The notes: generated from the sequence alone by a model not told the origin. Counted from the first letter of the stretch, positions 1 through 7,638 are shown. The stretch: 14,893 nt of DNA from Akkermansiaceae bacterium UBA5688 (GCA_002420315.1 DIHU01000191.1:1-14893); one strand, 5' to 3'. A program made the numbers and translations.

Positions 1-723
1 GTGCTGCCTACTCCTGATTTCAAGGGGAAAAGTGGACTGGATAGCGCCTATGCGGATTTTGTCACAATGACTGACGATACGGTGAAGCAGGTGCTTGATG
101 CTTTGAAGGAAGCGGGGGTCGATGAAAACACGCTTTTCATTTTTACGAGTGACAACGGGTGCTCACCTGAAGCTGATTTTGCGGAGTTAGAGAAACAGGG
201 GCATGATCCTAGCTCTATCTATCGTGGTCATAAGGCTGATATTTTCGAGGGAGGACACCGGGTTCCTTTCATTGTGCGGTGGCCCGCCAGAGTGAAGGCG
301 GGGACAAGTTGCGATGATCCGACCTGCTTGACTGACCTTTTGGCAACAATGGCTGAGATCTTGGGTCAAAAACTTCCGGCTGATGCTGGAGAGGATTCGG
401 TAAGTATGTTGCCGAACTTGGTGGGGGAGTCCAAGCAGCCAGTTCGCGAGGCGATTGTTCACCACTCTATCAACGGAACTTTTGCGATTCGTCAAGGCAA
501 GTGGAAGTTGATCGATGCTCCTCACTCCGGAGGTTGGAGTCGTCCGAAGCCCGCTCAAAAGGCTCTTTATAAAGATCTCCCTAAAATTCAGCTTTATGAT
601 TTGAAAAAAGACCCCGCGGAGTCTCGGAACGTATCGGTCGAAAATCCGAGCATCGTAAAGAAGCTGAAAACGCTCCTAGAAAAATACCGCGAGGATGGTC
701 GGAGTGTTTCGGTTGCTCGGTGA
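1..723 (+). CDS. Arylsulfatase-type sulfatase, C-terminal part (5' end outside window)
   Basis: This is the C-terminal half of a family S1 (formylglycine-dependent) sulfatase, which hydrolyses sulfate esters and in this phylum usually acts on sulfated polysaccharides outside the cytoplasm. The 240 visible residues contain the metal-binding TSDNG motif (Asp51-Asn52, window numbering) and the RGHKADIFEGGHRVPF stretch whose Lys78 matches the conserved sulfate-contacting lysine. A later GTFAIRQGKWKLI segment and a YDLKKDPAE tail are typical of arylsulfatase A-like enzymes. Full enzymes have about 450-550 residues, so roughly half is missing, including the CxPSR modification site. The GTG at position 1 is therefore only the window edge. 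The gene ends in TGA, showing that TGA is a normal stop here. Substrate cannot be told. I see no convincing terminator after it. Confidence 0.93.
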   Translation: MLPTPDFKGKSGLDSAYADFVTMTDDTVKQVLDALKEAGVDENTLFIFTSDNGCSPEADFAELEKQGHDPSSIYRGHKADIFEGGHRVPFIVRWPARVKAGTSCDDPTCLTDLLATMAEILGQKLPADAGEDSVSMLPNLVGESKQPVREAIVHHSINGTFAIRQGKWKLIDAPHSGGWSRPKPAQKALYKDLPKIQLYDLKKDPAESRNVSVENPSIVKKLKTLLEKYREDGRSVSVAR

Positions 724-783
724 GGAAAAGGTCAGGCCTTCACTCCTGCTGAGTTGCTGGGGAGCTCGTTTCTGTTTGGGATC

Positions 784-810
784 TTGACGTAGGTCAAAAT
801 TGGGTATGTT
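784..810 (+). promoter_or_regulatory. Candidate promoter with overlapping inverted repeat upstream of the large exoprotein
   Basis: TTGACG (784-789) and TATGTT (805-810) form a possible sigma70-like pair with a short 15-nt spacer. The -35 element is half of a perfect inverted repeat TTGAC-N4-GTCAA (784-797), which could be an operator. The short spacer makes the promoter assignment weak. The repeat itself is plain in the sequence. Confidence 0.3.
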
Positions 811-831
811 TTGAATGCTCACTTGCAAACA

Positions 832-3800
832 ATGATGAAGAAAGCCTTATTTATTCTCTCTTTCGGCACAGGGATACTCTCCGCTCAGACGAGCACTTTT
901 ATCACTGATGGTGATTGGCTCGATCCTGCCAATTGGGACACAGGCGCCGTCGTGCCTGATAACCAAACTGCTTTCATCAATGCCAATGCAATCGTTGACC
1001 GGAATACCGGAACCGCTAACAATGATAACCCATCTCGGATTGAGATCGGGTCGGGACCTGGCGCCTCCGGGAGTGTTACCGTGACTGGCGGAACTTTGAG
1101 TGGTGCTCATGGTGGGGGGAATGGGGTTTTTGTTGGAGCCAATGGAGGGAATGGAACGCTCAGGGTGGAAGAGGGGGCAACGTATCGAACCCAAGGCGAA
1201 AATTTGCAGTTAGCCGTTGGGGATTTCTCGGGTGGAATAGGCTTCGTTTCAGTAGCCGGTGTGATGCAGATCTACAAATTCCTCAACGTGAACAATGGAA
1301 CTTTTGAGATGATGCCAACCGGAAAGTGTAACCTTTTCAATTCTAATGACTCTAGCTCAATTGGTGCGGAGGGGACCCTTTCGTTTGTGATCGATGGGAG
1401 TGACGTGGGTTCTCTAGAGCGCTCTAATACGAATGGGCTCAACTTGACAATCGATGCGGCAGCGACTTTAAAAATAAACCTAGGTGGAGATTTTGAGCTC
1501 AATGATTCATGGACCTTGATGCGATACACCTCATTTTCCGGTCAATTTAAGGAGGGTGAGTCTTTTACTAATGAGCAAGGTTACACTTTTGCGGTTGATT
1601 ATGGGTCGGGCAATAATGATGCGGTGACTCTCACGCTTACATCTGATTCAGAGCGTCCTAAGATTAGTAATCTGACTGCGACTCCTGCTGCGATTTCAGC
1701 GGGTGCCTCCAGCACCCTTAGATGGTCTGCTTCAAATTTTGATTCGCTCACTCTTGATCCTGGCGAAGTTGATTTGACTCTGCTGACTGAAACAACAATT
1801 TTTCCAACTGAAACAACCACTTATACGCTAACTACGGTAAAAGGAGCTGCTTCAGTTTCCAGTGAAGTGACTGTAGTGGTCGATGAACTACCAGAGATAA
1901 ATTCGTTTACTGCAAGCGAATTGCTCATTGCTCCAGGTGAGTCCACAACTTTGGCTTGGGACGTGTCCGGTGCTGATTCAGTAAAGATTTTCCCCCCTTT
2001 TTCCTTTTTTGATGACGAAATTCCGACAACAGGAAGCGATTCAGCTTTCCCATTTAGTAACACGACGTTCACTCTCACCGCAACCAATGCAACTGGCAGT
2101 GTCAATGCCTCGTTGGAAGTCGTGGTCGATGCACTTGAAGCTGCTATTATTCATCTCTGGGATCCTTCGCTTCCTAGACAGACTAGCGGAGCTATTTTAG
2201 ATTCGGTGGGCGGTAAAAATTTTGACATCACAGGTGGGGACTTAATCACTGATTTGACGTCAGATTCAAATAATTTGAAGGCTGCTATCAATCGCGTGAA
2301 TTTAGCGGCGAATACCGGTGGGGATATGGGGCTTGGTTTCCCAACGCAGGACACCACCTTTGAGATCTGGGTGATGCCTGGTGAGCTCAACGATGACTAT
2401 CAGGTGATTTTCGAAACCGGTGGCCCATCTGATGGGACCGCGATCTTGATGAATTCATTCATGGTGAGATTTCTTCACAGTACGGGTGGAGTGAACACGC
2501 TGGATCTCGAGGTTCCTTTTACCTTAATTAATCCTTCTGATTTCGTTCAGATTCTTCTTACTCTTGATTCGGACCCTCCGGCTGTTAACGTTCAGGCTGT
2601 TAACGCGTATGTCAAAGGATCTGCTGGTGGTGCTATTTCGGCAAGTGCGACAGCTCTAATCGGAGTTCCGAATGGTCGAGCTAGCCTATTTACTTGGTCC
2701 GGATTTGGAGGAGGTGCCGATGGCGCGCTGGGCGGAACGGGAGGAACAGCCCCCCTGGGTGTCACAAGTTTCAAGGGTTCTGTGGGCTTATTTAAAATCT
2801 ACGATCGAGCATTAACTGAAGCAGAAGCAGATGAAGCTTATCTCAAAGTTGCCGATAGAATCACCGAGAGTGATAGCGATTTTGACGGGCTTCCGGACTT
2901 TTGGGAAACTAGATTCTTTGGTGATCTCGCACAGGGCTCCTCGGATAATAATGACAATGACGGGCTGACAAACCTAGAGGAGTTAAATGCGGGAAGTAAT
3001 CCAACTTTGGCCGATTCCGATGCAGATGGTTTGGATGATGAGGTTGAGATTTCTCTCGCTGAGCCAACCGATGTAAATAATCCGGATACGGATGGGGATG
3101 GTTTAACGGATGGGGAAGAAGTGAATGGTAATCCGTCTAGTAATCCTTTGATTGTCGATTCTGACTTTGATGGCTTTGACGATTTTTTCGAGATGTGGAT
3201 TGGCTCAGATCCTAATGATTTTAATAGTTTACCACCTGCTGATGAAGTGGGGATACCATTTGCAAACTTAAATACTCTCGGAACAGATAGTTCGTTTGAT
3301 GCTCTTTTTAGTGTAGCAGATACATTGGATGTGAGTTTCAAAATGCTCGTGGATTTTGAAGAGAAAATTGATGGGGATCGGGAAGTGGTCTTCGAAACTG
3401 GTGGGGCAACGGTTGGGATTTCGCTGACTTATGAAGCCGGCAACAACCTAGTTTATCGGGCCTCTGGTAGTGGAGGACTTGAACTCGCAGTGGCAGCCCA
3501 TACTCTCACGGAGAGACAGCTTGCGGGTGGAGAGATTTCAGTAGTCGTTACATACGATGTTGCTGACGAAAATGGTGACTCGGTTATCGCAATCTACTTA
3601 GATGGTGCTTTGGTCGCATCTGACTTTAAACCTCTAGGCGGTGACTGGACTGGGACTAATGGTTCCGCGTTTGGAGTCGCTAGTGGAAATTTTGCTGGCG
3701 ATGGAGCGAATGGATGGTTGACGGGGGTTAATTTCGTTTCGGGCTCTATCAATGAGAGAAAGGGGCTAACTGTTTACAGTGACACTCTTTTTACTGGTGG

Positions 3801-4029
3801 ACCGGAAGCGGCTTTAGTCATTACAGATCTCATTTTGGATCAAGAGGCTGGAACGATAATGCTGACATTTGATTCGAAGCCGGGTCGGACCTATGCCGTT
3901 CAACGCTCATTTGATCTTGTGACTTTCGATACAATCGAAACAGGAGTTGCTTCGCTTGGTGACGAGACCAACTCACCAGCCATCGCTGCACCAGAGGGAC
4001 GGTCATTCTACCGGGTGATCGAGGAGTAA
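832..4029 (+). CDS. Large secreted multidomain protein (Ig-like, LamG-like, thrombospondin type 3 repeats)
   Basis: About 1065 residues, probably surface-attached or secreted; function unknown. I start at ATG 832, because the next residues (MMKKALFILSFGTGILSAQ) are a clean signal peptide, whereas a TTG at 811 would put seven polar residues before it. In order: a glycine- and asparagine-rich beta region starting with a WLDPANWDTG motif (about 20-270), two tandem Ig-like domains (about 274-433), a LamG/concanavalin-like domain (about 433-680), Ca-binding thrombospondin type 3 repeats with several DxDxDG motifs (about 680-800), a second LamG-like domain (about 810-990), and a C-terminal beta domain with GRTYAVQRS and FYRVIE. 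That last domain recurs at the end of many verrucomicrobial exoproteins and may serve in export or attachment. No PEP-CTERM motif or autotransporter barrel is visible. Adhesion or polysaccharide binding is an inference from the domains. Confidence 0.85.
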   Translation: MMKKALFILSFGTGILSAQTSTFITDGDWLDPANWDTGAVVPDNQTAFINANAIVDRNTGTANNDNPSRIEIGSGPGASGSVTVTGGTLSGAHGGGNGVFVGANGGNGTLRVEEGATYRTQGENLQLAVGDFSGGIGFVSVAGVMQIYKFLNVNNGTFEMMPTGKCNLFNSNDSSSIGAEGTLSFVIDGSDVGSLERSNTNGLNLTIDAAATLKINLGGDFELNDSWTLMRYTSFSGQFKEGESFTNEQGYTFAVDYGSGNNDAVTLTLTSDSERPKISNLTATPAAISAGASSTLRWSASNFDSLTLDPGEVDLTLLTETTIFPTETTTYTLTTVKGAASVSSEVTVVVDELPEINSFTASELLIAPGESTTLAWDVSGADSVKIFPPFSFFDDEIPTTGSDSAFPFSNTTFTLTATNATGSVNASLEVVVDALEAAIIHLWDPSLPRQTSGAILDSVGGKNFDITGGDLITDLTSDSNNLKAAINRVNLAANTGGDMGLGFPTQDTTFEIWVMPGELNDDYQVIFETGGPSDGTAILMNSFMVRFLHSTGGVNTLDLEVPFTLINPSDFVQILLTLDSDPPAVNVQAVNAYVKGSAGGAISASATALIGVPNGRASLFTWSGFGGGADGALGGTGGTAPLGVTSFKGSVGLFKIYDRALTEAEADEAYLKVADRITESDSDFDGLPDFWETRFFGDLAQGSSDNNDNDGLTNLEELNAGSNPTLADSDADGLDDEVEISLAEPTDVNNPDTDGDGLTDGEEVNGNPSSNPLIVDSDFDGFDDFFEMWIGSDPNDFNSLPPADEVGIPFANLNTLGTDSSFDALFSVADTLDVSFKMLVDFEEKIDGDREVVFETGGATVGISLTYEAGNNLVYRASGSGGLELAVAAHTLTERQLAGGEISVVVTYDVADENGDSVIAIYLDGALVASDFKPLGGDWTGTNGSAFGVASGNFAGDGANGWLTGVNFVSGSINERKGLTVYSDTLFTGGPEAALVITDLILDQEAGTIMLTFDSKPGRTYAVQRSFDLVTFDTIETGVASLGDETNSPAIAAPEGRSFYRVIEE

Positions 4030-4030
4030 G

Positions 4031-4046
4031 AGCTTTTAGCTTTTTT
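4031..4046 (+). terminator. Weak candidate terminator after the exoprotein gene
   Basis: AGCT-TTT-AGCT followed by a run of T lies 2 nt after the stop codon. The stem is only 4 bp, so this is a poor intrinsic terminator, but position and T tract fit. The remaining stretch to 4181 shows nothing I recognise. Confidence 0.25.
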
Positions 4047-4181
4047 AAAGAGAAGGATGATTTGAAGTAGGTTTTTTGACTTGGAAGACCTTTTGAGTTT
4101 CTGAGTCCCAGTCGAACCGCTTGAAATCAGAGGTTCAAAACCCTTTTATGATCGTCTTTTCTCTGCTATTCCGCACCTACC

Positions 4182-4703
4182 TTGACGCGCGAGACAGAAA
4201 AGCCGACCGGACATCTTCCAGTTCCGTTGATTACTTTTAGCTTTGTATCCCTCTTTTTGGGGACTGCGACTGAGGTCATGGGCGCATTTGATGGCTTAAA
4301 TGAATGGGCAAGAGGCCTTTGGGCCACCAATGGTCTGGAACTTCGAGGCGAGATGGGGCTGCCAGGAAAGATTGGAATTGTTCTCACTGCCGTTGCCTCC
4401 TTTGGTTTGATTGCCGCAATTCTGGGGACACCAGGAAGCGTGCGAAGAGCGATTCTGGGAGCTTCGGTATTGCTTTTGAGTTTCACACTAGTTCCGGTCT
4501 TTGCCGTTTGGGGTTATTTTTGGAAACCATTCGGGGTGATTCTAGCCGTTATATGGTCTTGGTTCTCCGCTACGGTCTATGCTCAGACTCATAGAATGCC
4601 ATGTGAAGGTCGGCAGGGAGAGGATGCCCAAAATGTAATTCGCCTTAAGGAAGGGGAGCATATGACTAAACAACATTCGAGTCGCGCAGATGGCCAAGGT
4701 TGA
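4182..4703 (+). CDS. Four-helix integral membrane protein of unknown function, upstream of recR
   Basis: I do not recognise a family. The 173-residue product has about four hydrophobic segments: residues 14-35, 62-84, 89-112 and 114-133. A short charged tail follows (about 134-173). The start is taken as TTG 4182: an in-frame TGA lies at 4149-4151, and the only in-frame ATG in the first third (4278) would delete most of helix 1. The 3' end overlaps recR by 14 nt in another frame, so the two are probably co-transcribed and perhaps translationally coupled. The tail after helix 4 is hydrophilic and poorly structured, so its end may be set by the need to reach recR rather than by function. No Shine-Dalgarno sequence is visible. 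The inner-membrane location is inferred from hydrophobicity alone. Confidence 0.6.
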   Translation: MTRETEKPTGHLPVPLITFSFVSLFLGTATEVMGAFDGLNEWARGLWATNGLELRGEMGLPGKIGIVLTAVASFGLIAAILGTPGSVRRAILGASVLLLSFTLVPVFAVWGYFWKPFGVILAVIWSWFSATVYAQTHRMPCEGRQGEDAQNVIRLKEGEHMTKQHSSRADGQG

Positions 4704-5289
4704 GTATCCTTCTGAAGTCCGCTCTTTGGTGGGAGAGTTGAAGCGTTTGCCTGGCATTGGACCCAGAAGCGCCGAACGAATCGCGGTGTATCTTTTACAA
4801 AATCCTAAGGCGACGCCGCTGGATCTCTCAAGTGCTCTCAAGGATTGTCACGAGAGTGTGAAGGCTTGTGATATTTGTGGTTTTTTTATCGGACAATCAG
4901 GTTGTGCCGCTTGTAGTGAGCATGGAAGAGATACTCAGATAATTTGTGTAGTGGAGCAACCTACTGACGTTTTGCCGATTGAGCGATCGGGAGTTTTTCG
5001 GGGACTCTATCATTGCCTAGGTGGAAAGCTTTCGCCTCTAGACGATATACGTCCCGAAGATCTTCGTATTGGAGGACTGGTCCGGCGGATTCGTGAAAAC
5101 CCGGAAACCGAAGTCATTTTGGCAACTAGTTCTGATGTTGAAGGTGAAGCTACGGCAAATTATTTGTATGAGGTGCTTGAAATTACGGGGTGCCGGGTGA
5201 CTCGTCTCGCCCAAGGTCTTCCTGCAGGAGGGGGATTAGAGTTTGCAGATGAGTTGACGCTTTCGAGGGCTTTTGAGGGAAGGCACTAG
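4690..5289 (+). CDS. recR: Recombination mediator protein RecR
   Basis: RecR works with RecO (and RecF) in the cytoplasm to load RecA onto gaps and so supports RecF-pathway repair. The 199 residues are the normal family length and show the full layout: an N-terminal helix-hairpin-helix (LKRLPGIGPRSAER, residues 17-30), a C4 zinc finger (Cys60, Cys63, Cys72, Cys75), a Toprim domain (about 82-175) with VVEQPTDVLPIERSG and FRGLYHCLGGKLSPL, and a C-terminal Walker-like tail (RLAQGLPAGGGLEFAD). The ATG at 4690 gives the expected N terminus. In many bacteria recR follows dnaX and ybaB; here it follows and overlaps a membrane protein gene instead. It converges with the azurin gene, with a hairpin between them. 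Confidence 0.97.
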   Translation: MAKVEYPSEVRSLVGELKRLPGIGPRSAERIAVYLLQNPKATPLDLSSALKDCHESVKACDICGFFIGQSGCAACSEHGRDTQIICVVEQPTDVLPIERSGVFRGLYHCLGGKLSPLDDIRPEDLRIGGLVRRIRENPETEVILATSSDVEGEATANYLYEVLEITGCRVTRLAQGLPAGGGLEFADELTLSRAFEGRH

Positions 5290-5291
5290 AA

Positions 5292-5318
5292 AACGCGGCC
5301 TCCGGAGAGCACCGCGTT
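5292..5318 (-). terminator. Intrinsic terminator of the azurin gene (shared convergent region with recR)
   Basis: AACGCGG (5292-5298) pairs with CCGCGTT (5312-5318), with a palindromic CTCCGGAG inside the loop. On the minus strand the stem is followed by TTTTCT, so it terminates the azurin transcript. It may also stop recR transcripts, though no T run follows on the plus strand. Confidence 0.6.
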
Positions 5319-5344
5319 CTGGAAGATAGCGTTTAATTTGCAAA

Positions 5345-5836
5345 TTACTTAACAGTAATTTTACCCTGCATCAAAGCGAAGTGTCCAGGAAAGCTGCAAA
5401 GATATTGATACTCACCAGCTTCTTTAATGTTGAAAGTGACCGAGTCGGTCTCGCCGCCGCCAAGAACCTTAGTTTTGGCAATAACAGCTTTCTTAGAGGC
5501 CTCGTCGACTGGAATGTAGTTAGTTGCGGCAGCAGTCATGGCCTTGCTTGCCCAACCCGCTAGGTTAGTTCCCTTTTGAAGGATGACGAGATTATGGCCC
5601 ATTGCTATTTTGGGAAGTTTACCAACGTGTTTGAGGGTCAGCTTAATCGTATCGCCAGCTTTGATTTCAAAAGCTTTCTTGTTGAACTGCATCTGATCGT
5701 TTGCCTCTACTACGACTTCTTGATCGGCCTTTTTAGCCTCCTTCTTTTCGTTGTCGGCAGTGTCTGATTGGGCTGAAGTAGTTGCTGGGGAGAGCATGAG
5801 AGCCGCGGCAAAGAGGGTGGAATTGATTTTTTTCAT
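5345..5836 (-). CDS. azu: Azurin-like type I blue copper protein, exported
   Basis: A small periplasmic electron carrier of the cupredoxin fold. Residues 1-22 are a signal peptide ending in TSA-Q; a charged Lys/Glu/Asp linker follows (about 24-40), then a domain closely resembling Pseudomonas azurin: NDQMQFN, GHNLV, AKTKVLGGGETDSVTF and CSFPGHFALMQGKITVK. The copper ligands are all present: His81 (after Gly80, the axial carbonyl), Cys147, His152 and Met156, with the C-x4-H-x3-M spacing of azurins. Unlike classical azurins it lacks the N-terminal disulfide: Cys147 is the only cysteine. Its partner is not evident. Verrucomicrobial genomes often carry azurin-like cupredoxins; electron transfer to an oxidase or a role in copper handling is inference. 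No Shine-Dalgarno sequence is visible. Confidence 0.93.
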   Translation of the reverse strand: MKKINSTLFAAALMLSPATTSAQSDTADNEKKEAKKADQEVVVEANDQMQFNKKAFEIKAGDTIKLTLKHVGKLPKIAMGHNLVILQKGTNLAGWASKAMTAAATNYIPVDEASKKAVIAKTKVLGGGETDSVTFNIKEAGEYQYLCSFPGHFALMQGKITVK

Positions 5837-5867
5837 AATTCGTAATAAGATGAGCGGATGAGACGAA

Positions 5868-5879
5868 TCTGCAAGTGGT
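5868..5879 (-). promoter_or_regulatory. 12-nt motif ACCACTTGCAGA upstream of the azurin gene
   Basis: The minus-strand 12-mer ACCACTTGCAGA ends 31 nt before the azurin ATG. The same 12-mer occurs 30 nt before the ATG of the two-TGA gene at 8379-8390. TTGCAG could serve as a -35 element, with TCTTAT 18 nt further as -10. This is suggestive only. Confidence 0.3.
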
Positions 5880-5912
5880 AATATTTCAATTTAGGTAATA
5901 GTATTTTTAGTT

Positions 5913-6500
5913 TTATTGGATGCGAAAGGTGCGTCCTTTTCCACTGGTCCAGGCCTGATAAAGAGATCTGTAAAGAGCATTGAGTTCAACTTCGTTCATG
6001 ATGCGAAACTCGATGGTGCGAGCATGTGTTGTCGTCGGGTAGCTTTTCTGCGCCATTTCATCGGCCTTGGTTCCGGTTCTGGATTGTCCACGATTGCGAA
6101 GTTCTTCGGCACGTTTTTGAATTCGGGCGAGAGCATTAAAGGTGGTGTCTTTTGTAATAGGTTCAATGTAGTAGAAGCGGGCAAGTGCTGTGCCAGTAGT
6201 GTCTACGGTTGCCTCGGTTACGAGCAGGGTGCCGTCAAGAACGTAGGAATGTTTGCTTACCGAGGTGATTGCGCCAAGATTTACTGAATATTCGCCCCCG
6301 GGAAGGCTGCATTCCCAGCGGCGCTTTCGGTTTTCGTCGTCGTTAACGCCTTCAAGCTTCTCCTTATCCTTTTCATCTTGTTCATTCTGCCCTTGTTGTT
6401 GGTTAGTCGAGTTCTGTTGTCCACCGGGGGAAGAAGTCGTTTGAGCGGACACTAAGAGGGCTGAAAATAGATAGGCGAGCAGGAATGGGATAAGTTTCAT
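5913..6500 (-). CDS. Secreted protein of unknown function with Gln/Asn-rich linker
   Basis: I do not recognise a family. The 195-residue product starts with a typical signal peptide (MKLIPFLLAYLFSALLVSAQ). A low-complexity linker rich in Gln, Asn, Glu and Asp follows (about 21-58), then a compact alpha/beta domain (about 60-195). That domain contains one cysteine (Cys64, in WECSLPGGEY), beta-rich stretches such as HSYVLDGTLLVTEATVDTTG, a basic helix around ARIQKRAEELRNRGQSR, and a C terminus ending GKGRTFRIQ. Export to the periplasm or cell surface is supported; function is not. It lies 76 nt upstream of the azurin gene on the same strand with no clear terminator between them, so partial co-transcription is possible. 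Its promoter must lie in the 98-nt divergent region shared with the Nudix gene. Confidence 0.75.
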   Translation of the reverse strand: MKLIPFLLAYLFSALLVSAQTTSSPGGQQNSTNQQQGQNEQDEKDKEKLEGVNDDENRKRRWECSLPGGEYSVNLGAITSVSKHSYVLDGTLLVTEATVDTTGTALARFYYIEPITKDTTFNALARIQKRAEELRNRGQSRTGTKADEMAQKSYPTTTHARTIEFRIMNEVELNALYRSLYQAWTSGKGRTFRIQ

Positions 6501-6525
6501 TTGTCTACAAATATTGTTTGATCCT

Positions 6526-6547
6526 ATTCAGACGTCAAAGTCTGAAT
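6526..6547. promoter_or_regulatory. Perfect 8-bp inverted repeat between divergent genes (candidate operator)
   Basis: ATTCAGAC-GTCAAA-GTCTGAAT lies between the minus-strand secreted protein gene (start 6500) and the plus-strand Nudix gene (start 6599). Its symmetric shape and position suit a dimeric regulator acting on either promoter, or a 5' UTR hairpin. There is no T run, so it is not a terminator. Confidence 0.4.
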
Positions 6548-6598
6548 TTCAAGATGGCTACGGATTGAAATTGTCCTTCGTTTCATTACTCTCTCGGT

Positions 6599-7078
6599 AT
6601 GGGTAAATATCGATCGAACGTTGCGGCTTTGATGATCAACAAGGATGGTTATCTTCTTGTCTGTGAAAGATTGCGTAACCCAGGTGCTTGGCAATTTCCA
6701 CAGGGAGGAGTTAACGAGGGCGAATCGCTTGAAGCAGCAATTGTGAGGGAGGTGGAAGAAGAGATCGGACTGGAGCCAAAAGATTACAGAGTCGAGCGTT
6801 CGAAGGGAGTTTATCGATATGATTATCCCCCTGAAGCACAGAAAAATAAGCTTTCCCACAAGGTGGATTTTGTGGGGCAGGAGCAAACGTATTTTCTTTG
6901 CCAGCTAAATGAACGGGTGACCGAGGTCAATTTAATGCAGGAACCCCGTGAGTTTCGCGCGGCAAAGTGGATTCGGCCCAGTGAATTTGAGTCAGGGTGG
7001 CTTCCCGATTTTAAAAAGAAAACTTATCGAGAAGTGATGCGTGATTTCTTTGGAGTCGAGTTGGCCGAGGTAAGTTAA
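6599..7078 (+). CDS. rppH: Nudix hydrolase, RppH-like RNA pyrophosphohydrolase / dinucleoside polyphosphatase
   Basis: A cytoplasmic Nudix enzyme of 159 residues. It has a perfect Nudix box starting at Gly36 (G-x5-E-x7-REVEEEIGL; Glu42, Arg50, Glu51, Glu54, Glu55), preceded by the WQFPQGG signature shared by RppH and bacterial Ap4A hydrolases. Family members convert 5'-triphosphate RNA ends to monophosphate and so start mRNA decay, or cleave diadenosine tetraphosphate; the sequence cannot separate the two well. The following YRYDYPPEAQKNK and FVGQEQTYFLC segments match the RppH-type substrate region. The ATG at 6599 is the first in-frame start and gives the normal N terminus. A weak TTGAAA-N16-TACTCT sits so close to the ATG that a nearly leaderless mRNA is possible. 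It converges with the peroxiredoxin gene. Confidence 0.88.
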   Translation: MGKYRSNVAALMINKDGYLLVCERLRNPGAWQFPQGGVNEGESLEAAIVREVEEEIGLEPKDYRVERSKGVYRYDYPPEAQKNKLSHKVDFVGQEQTYFLCQLNERVTEVNLMQEPREFRAAKWIRPSEFESGWLPDFKKKTYREVMRDFFGVELAEVS

Positions 7079-7088
7079 TTTTTGGGGT

Positions 7089-7123
7089 AAAAAAAGCCCG
7101 CCGCTCCGGATAGGGAGGGCGGG
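7089..7123 (-). terminator. Intrinsic terminator of the peroxiredoxin gene
   Basis: CCCGCC (7097-7102) plus inner CTCC pair with GGAG and GGCGGG (7118-7123), giving a strong GC stem. On the minus strand it is followed by seven T (7095-7089), 20 nt after the peroxiredoxin stop. It may also slow plus-strand transcripts from the Nudix gene. Confidence 0.8.
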
Positions 7124-7143
7124 TCAAGGTTTTGGAAAGTGAA

Positions 7144-7638
7144 TTAGGAAAGCTCGCCGAGTCTGGCTTTGATCGCTTCGAAATCAGGGAGGTCGCCAGG
7201 GCTGTCGTTGACTTGGGCGTATTGGACGACACCTGATTTATCGATGAGGAAAGCGGAGCGTTTAGGAACTCCTCCCATGATGAGGTTCTTCTCGGGTAGA
7301 AATTGATCATAGGTGATACCATAGGCTTCCGTAGCTTTATGATCGTAGTCTGATAGAAGCTGGAGACTGATGCCTTCCTTTTCAGCCCATGCTGCTTGGG
7401 CAAATGGATTGTCGCCGGAGATTCCGAGAACTTTGCAGTTCAGATCAGAGTAAGCTCCAAGACCAGCGGAGATGTCACAAAACTCTTGTGTGCAGACACC
7501 GGTGAAGGCCATGGGGACAAAAAGGATTAAGATGTTCTGCTCACCAGTTATTTTGGAGAGAGTGACAACTTCGGGACCACCTTCGCCGAGTCCGACGAGG
7601 GAGAAATCAGGGGCATGATCGCCAACTTTGATGCTCAT
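7144..7638 (-). CDS. Peroxiredoxin, AhpE/BCP-type
   Basis: A cytoplasmic thiol peroxidase of the AhpC/TSA superfamily that reduces hydrogen peroxide, organic hydroperoxides or peroxynitrite. The 164-residue chain has the peroxidatic motif P-x3-T-x2-C (Pro42, Thr46, Cys49) within LFVPMAFTGVC and the conserved active-site Arg127 (GGVPKRSAF). LLSDYDHKATEAYGI closely resembles mycobacterial AhpE. A second cysteine, Cys54, is five residues after Cys49. That spacing is used by many BCP/PrxQ proteins for an intramolecular disulfide, so this enzyme mixes AhpE-like sequence with a PrxQ-like cysteine pair; Cys68 is a third. No signal peptide is present. It lies downstream of the two-TGA gene but is separated from it by a terminator. 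Confidence 0.93.
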   Translation of the reverse strand: MSIKVGDHAPDFSLVGLGEGGPEVVTLSKITGEQNILILFVPMAFTGVCTQEFCDISAGLGAYSDLNCKVLGISGDNPFAQAAWAEKEGISLQLLSDYDHKATEAYGITYDQFLPEKNLIMGGVPKRSAFLIDKSGVVQYAQVNDSPGDLPDFEAIKARLGELS

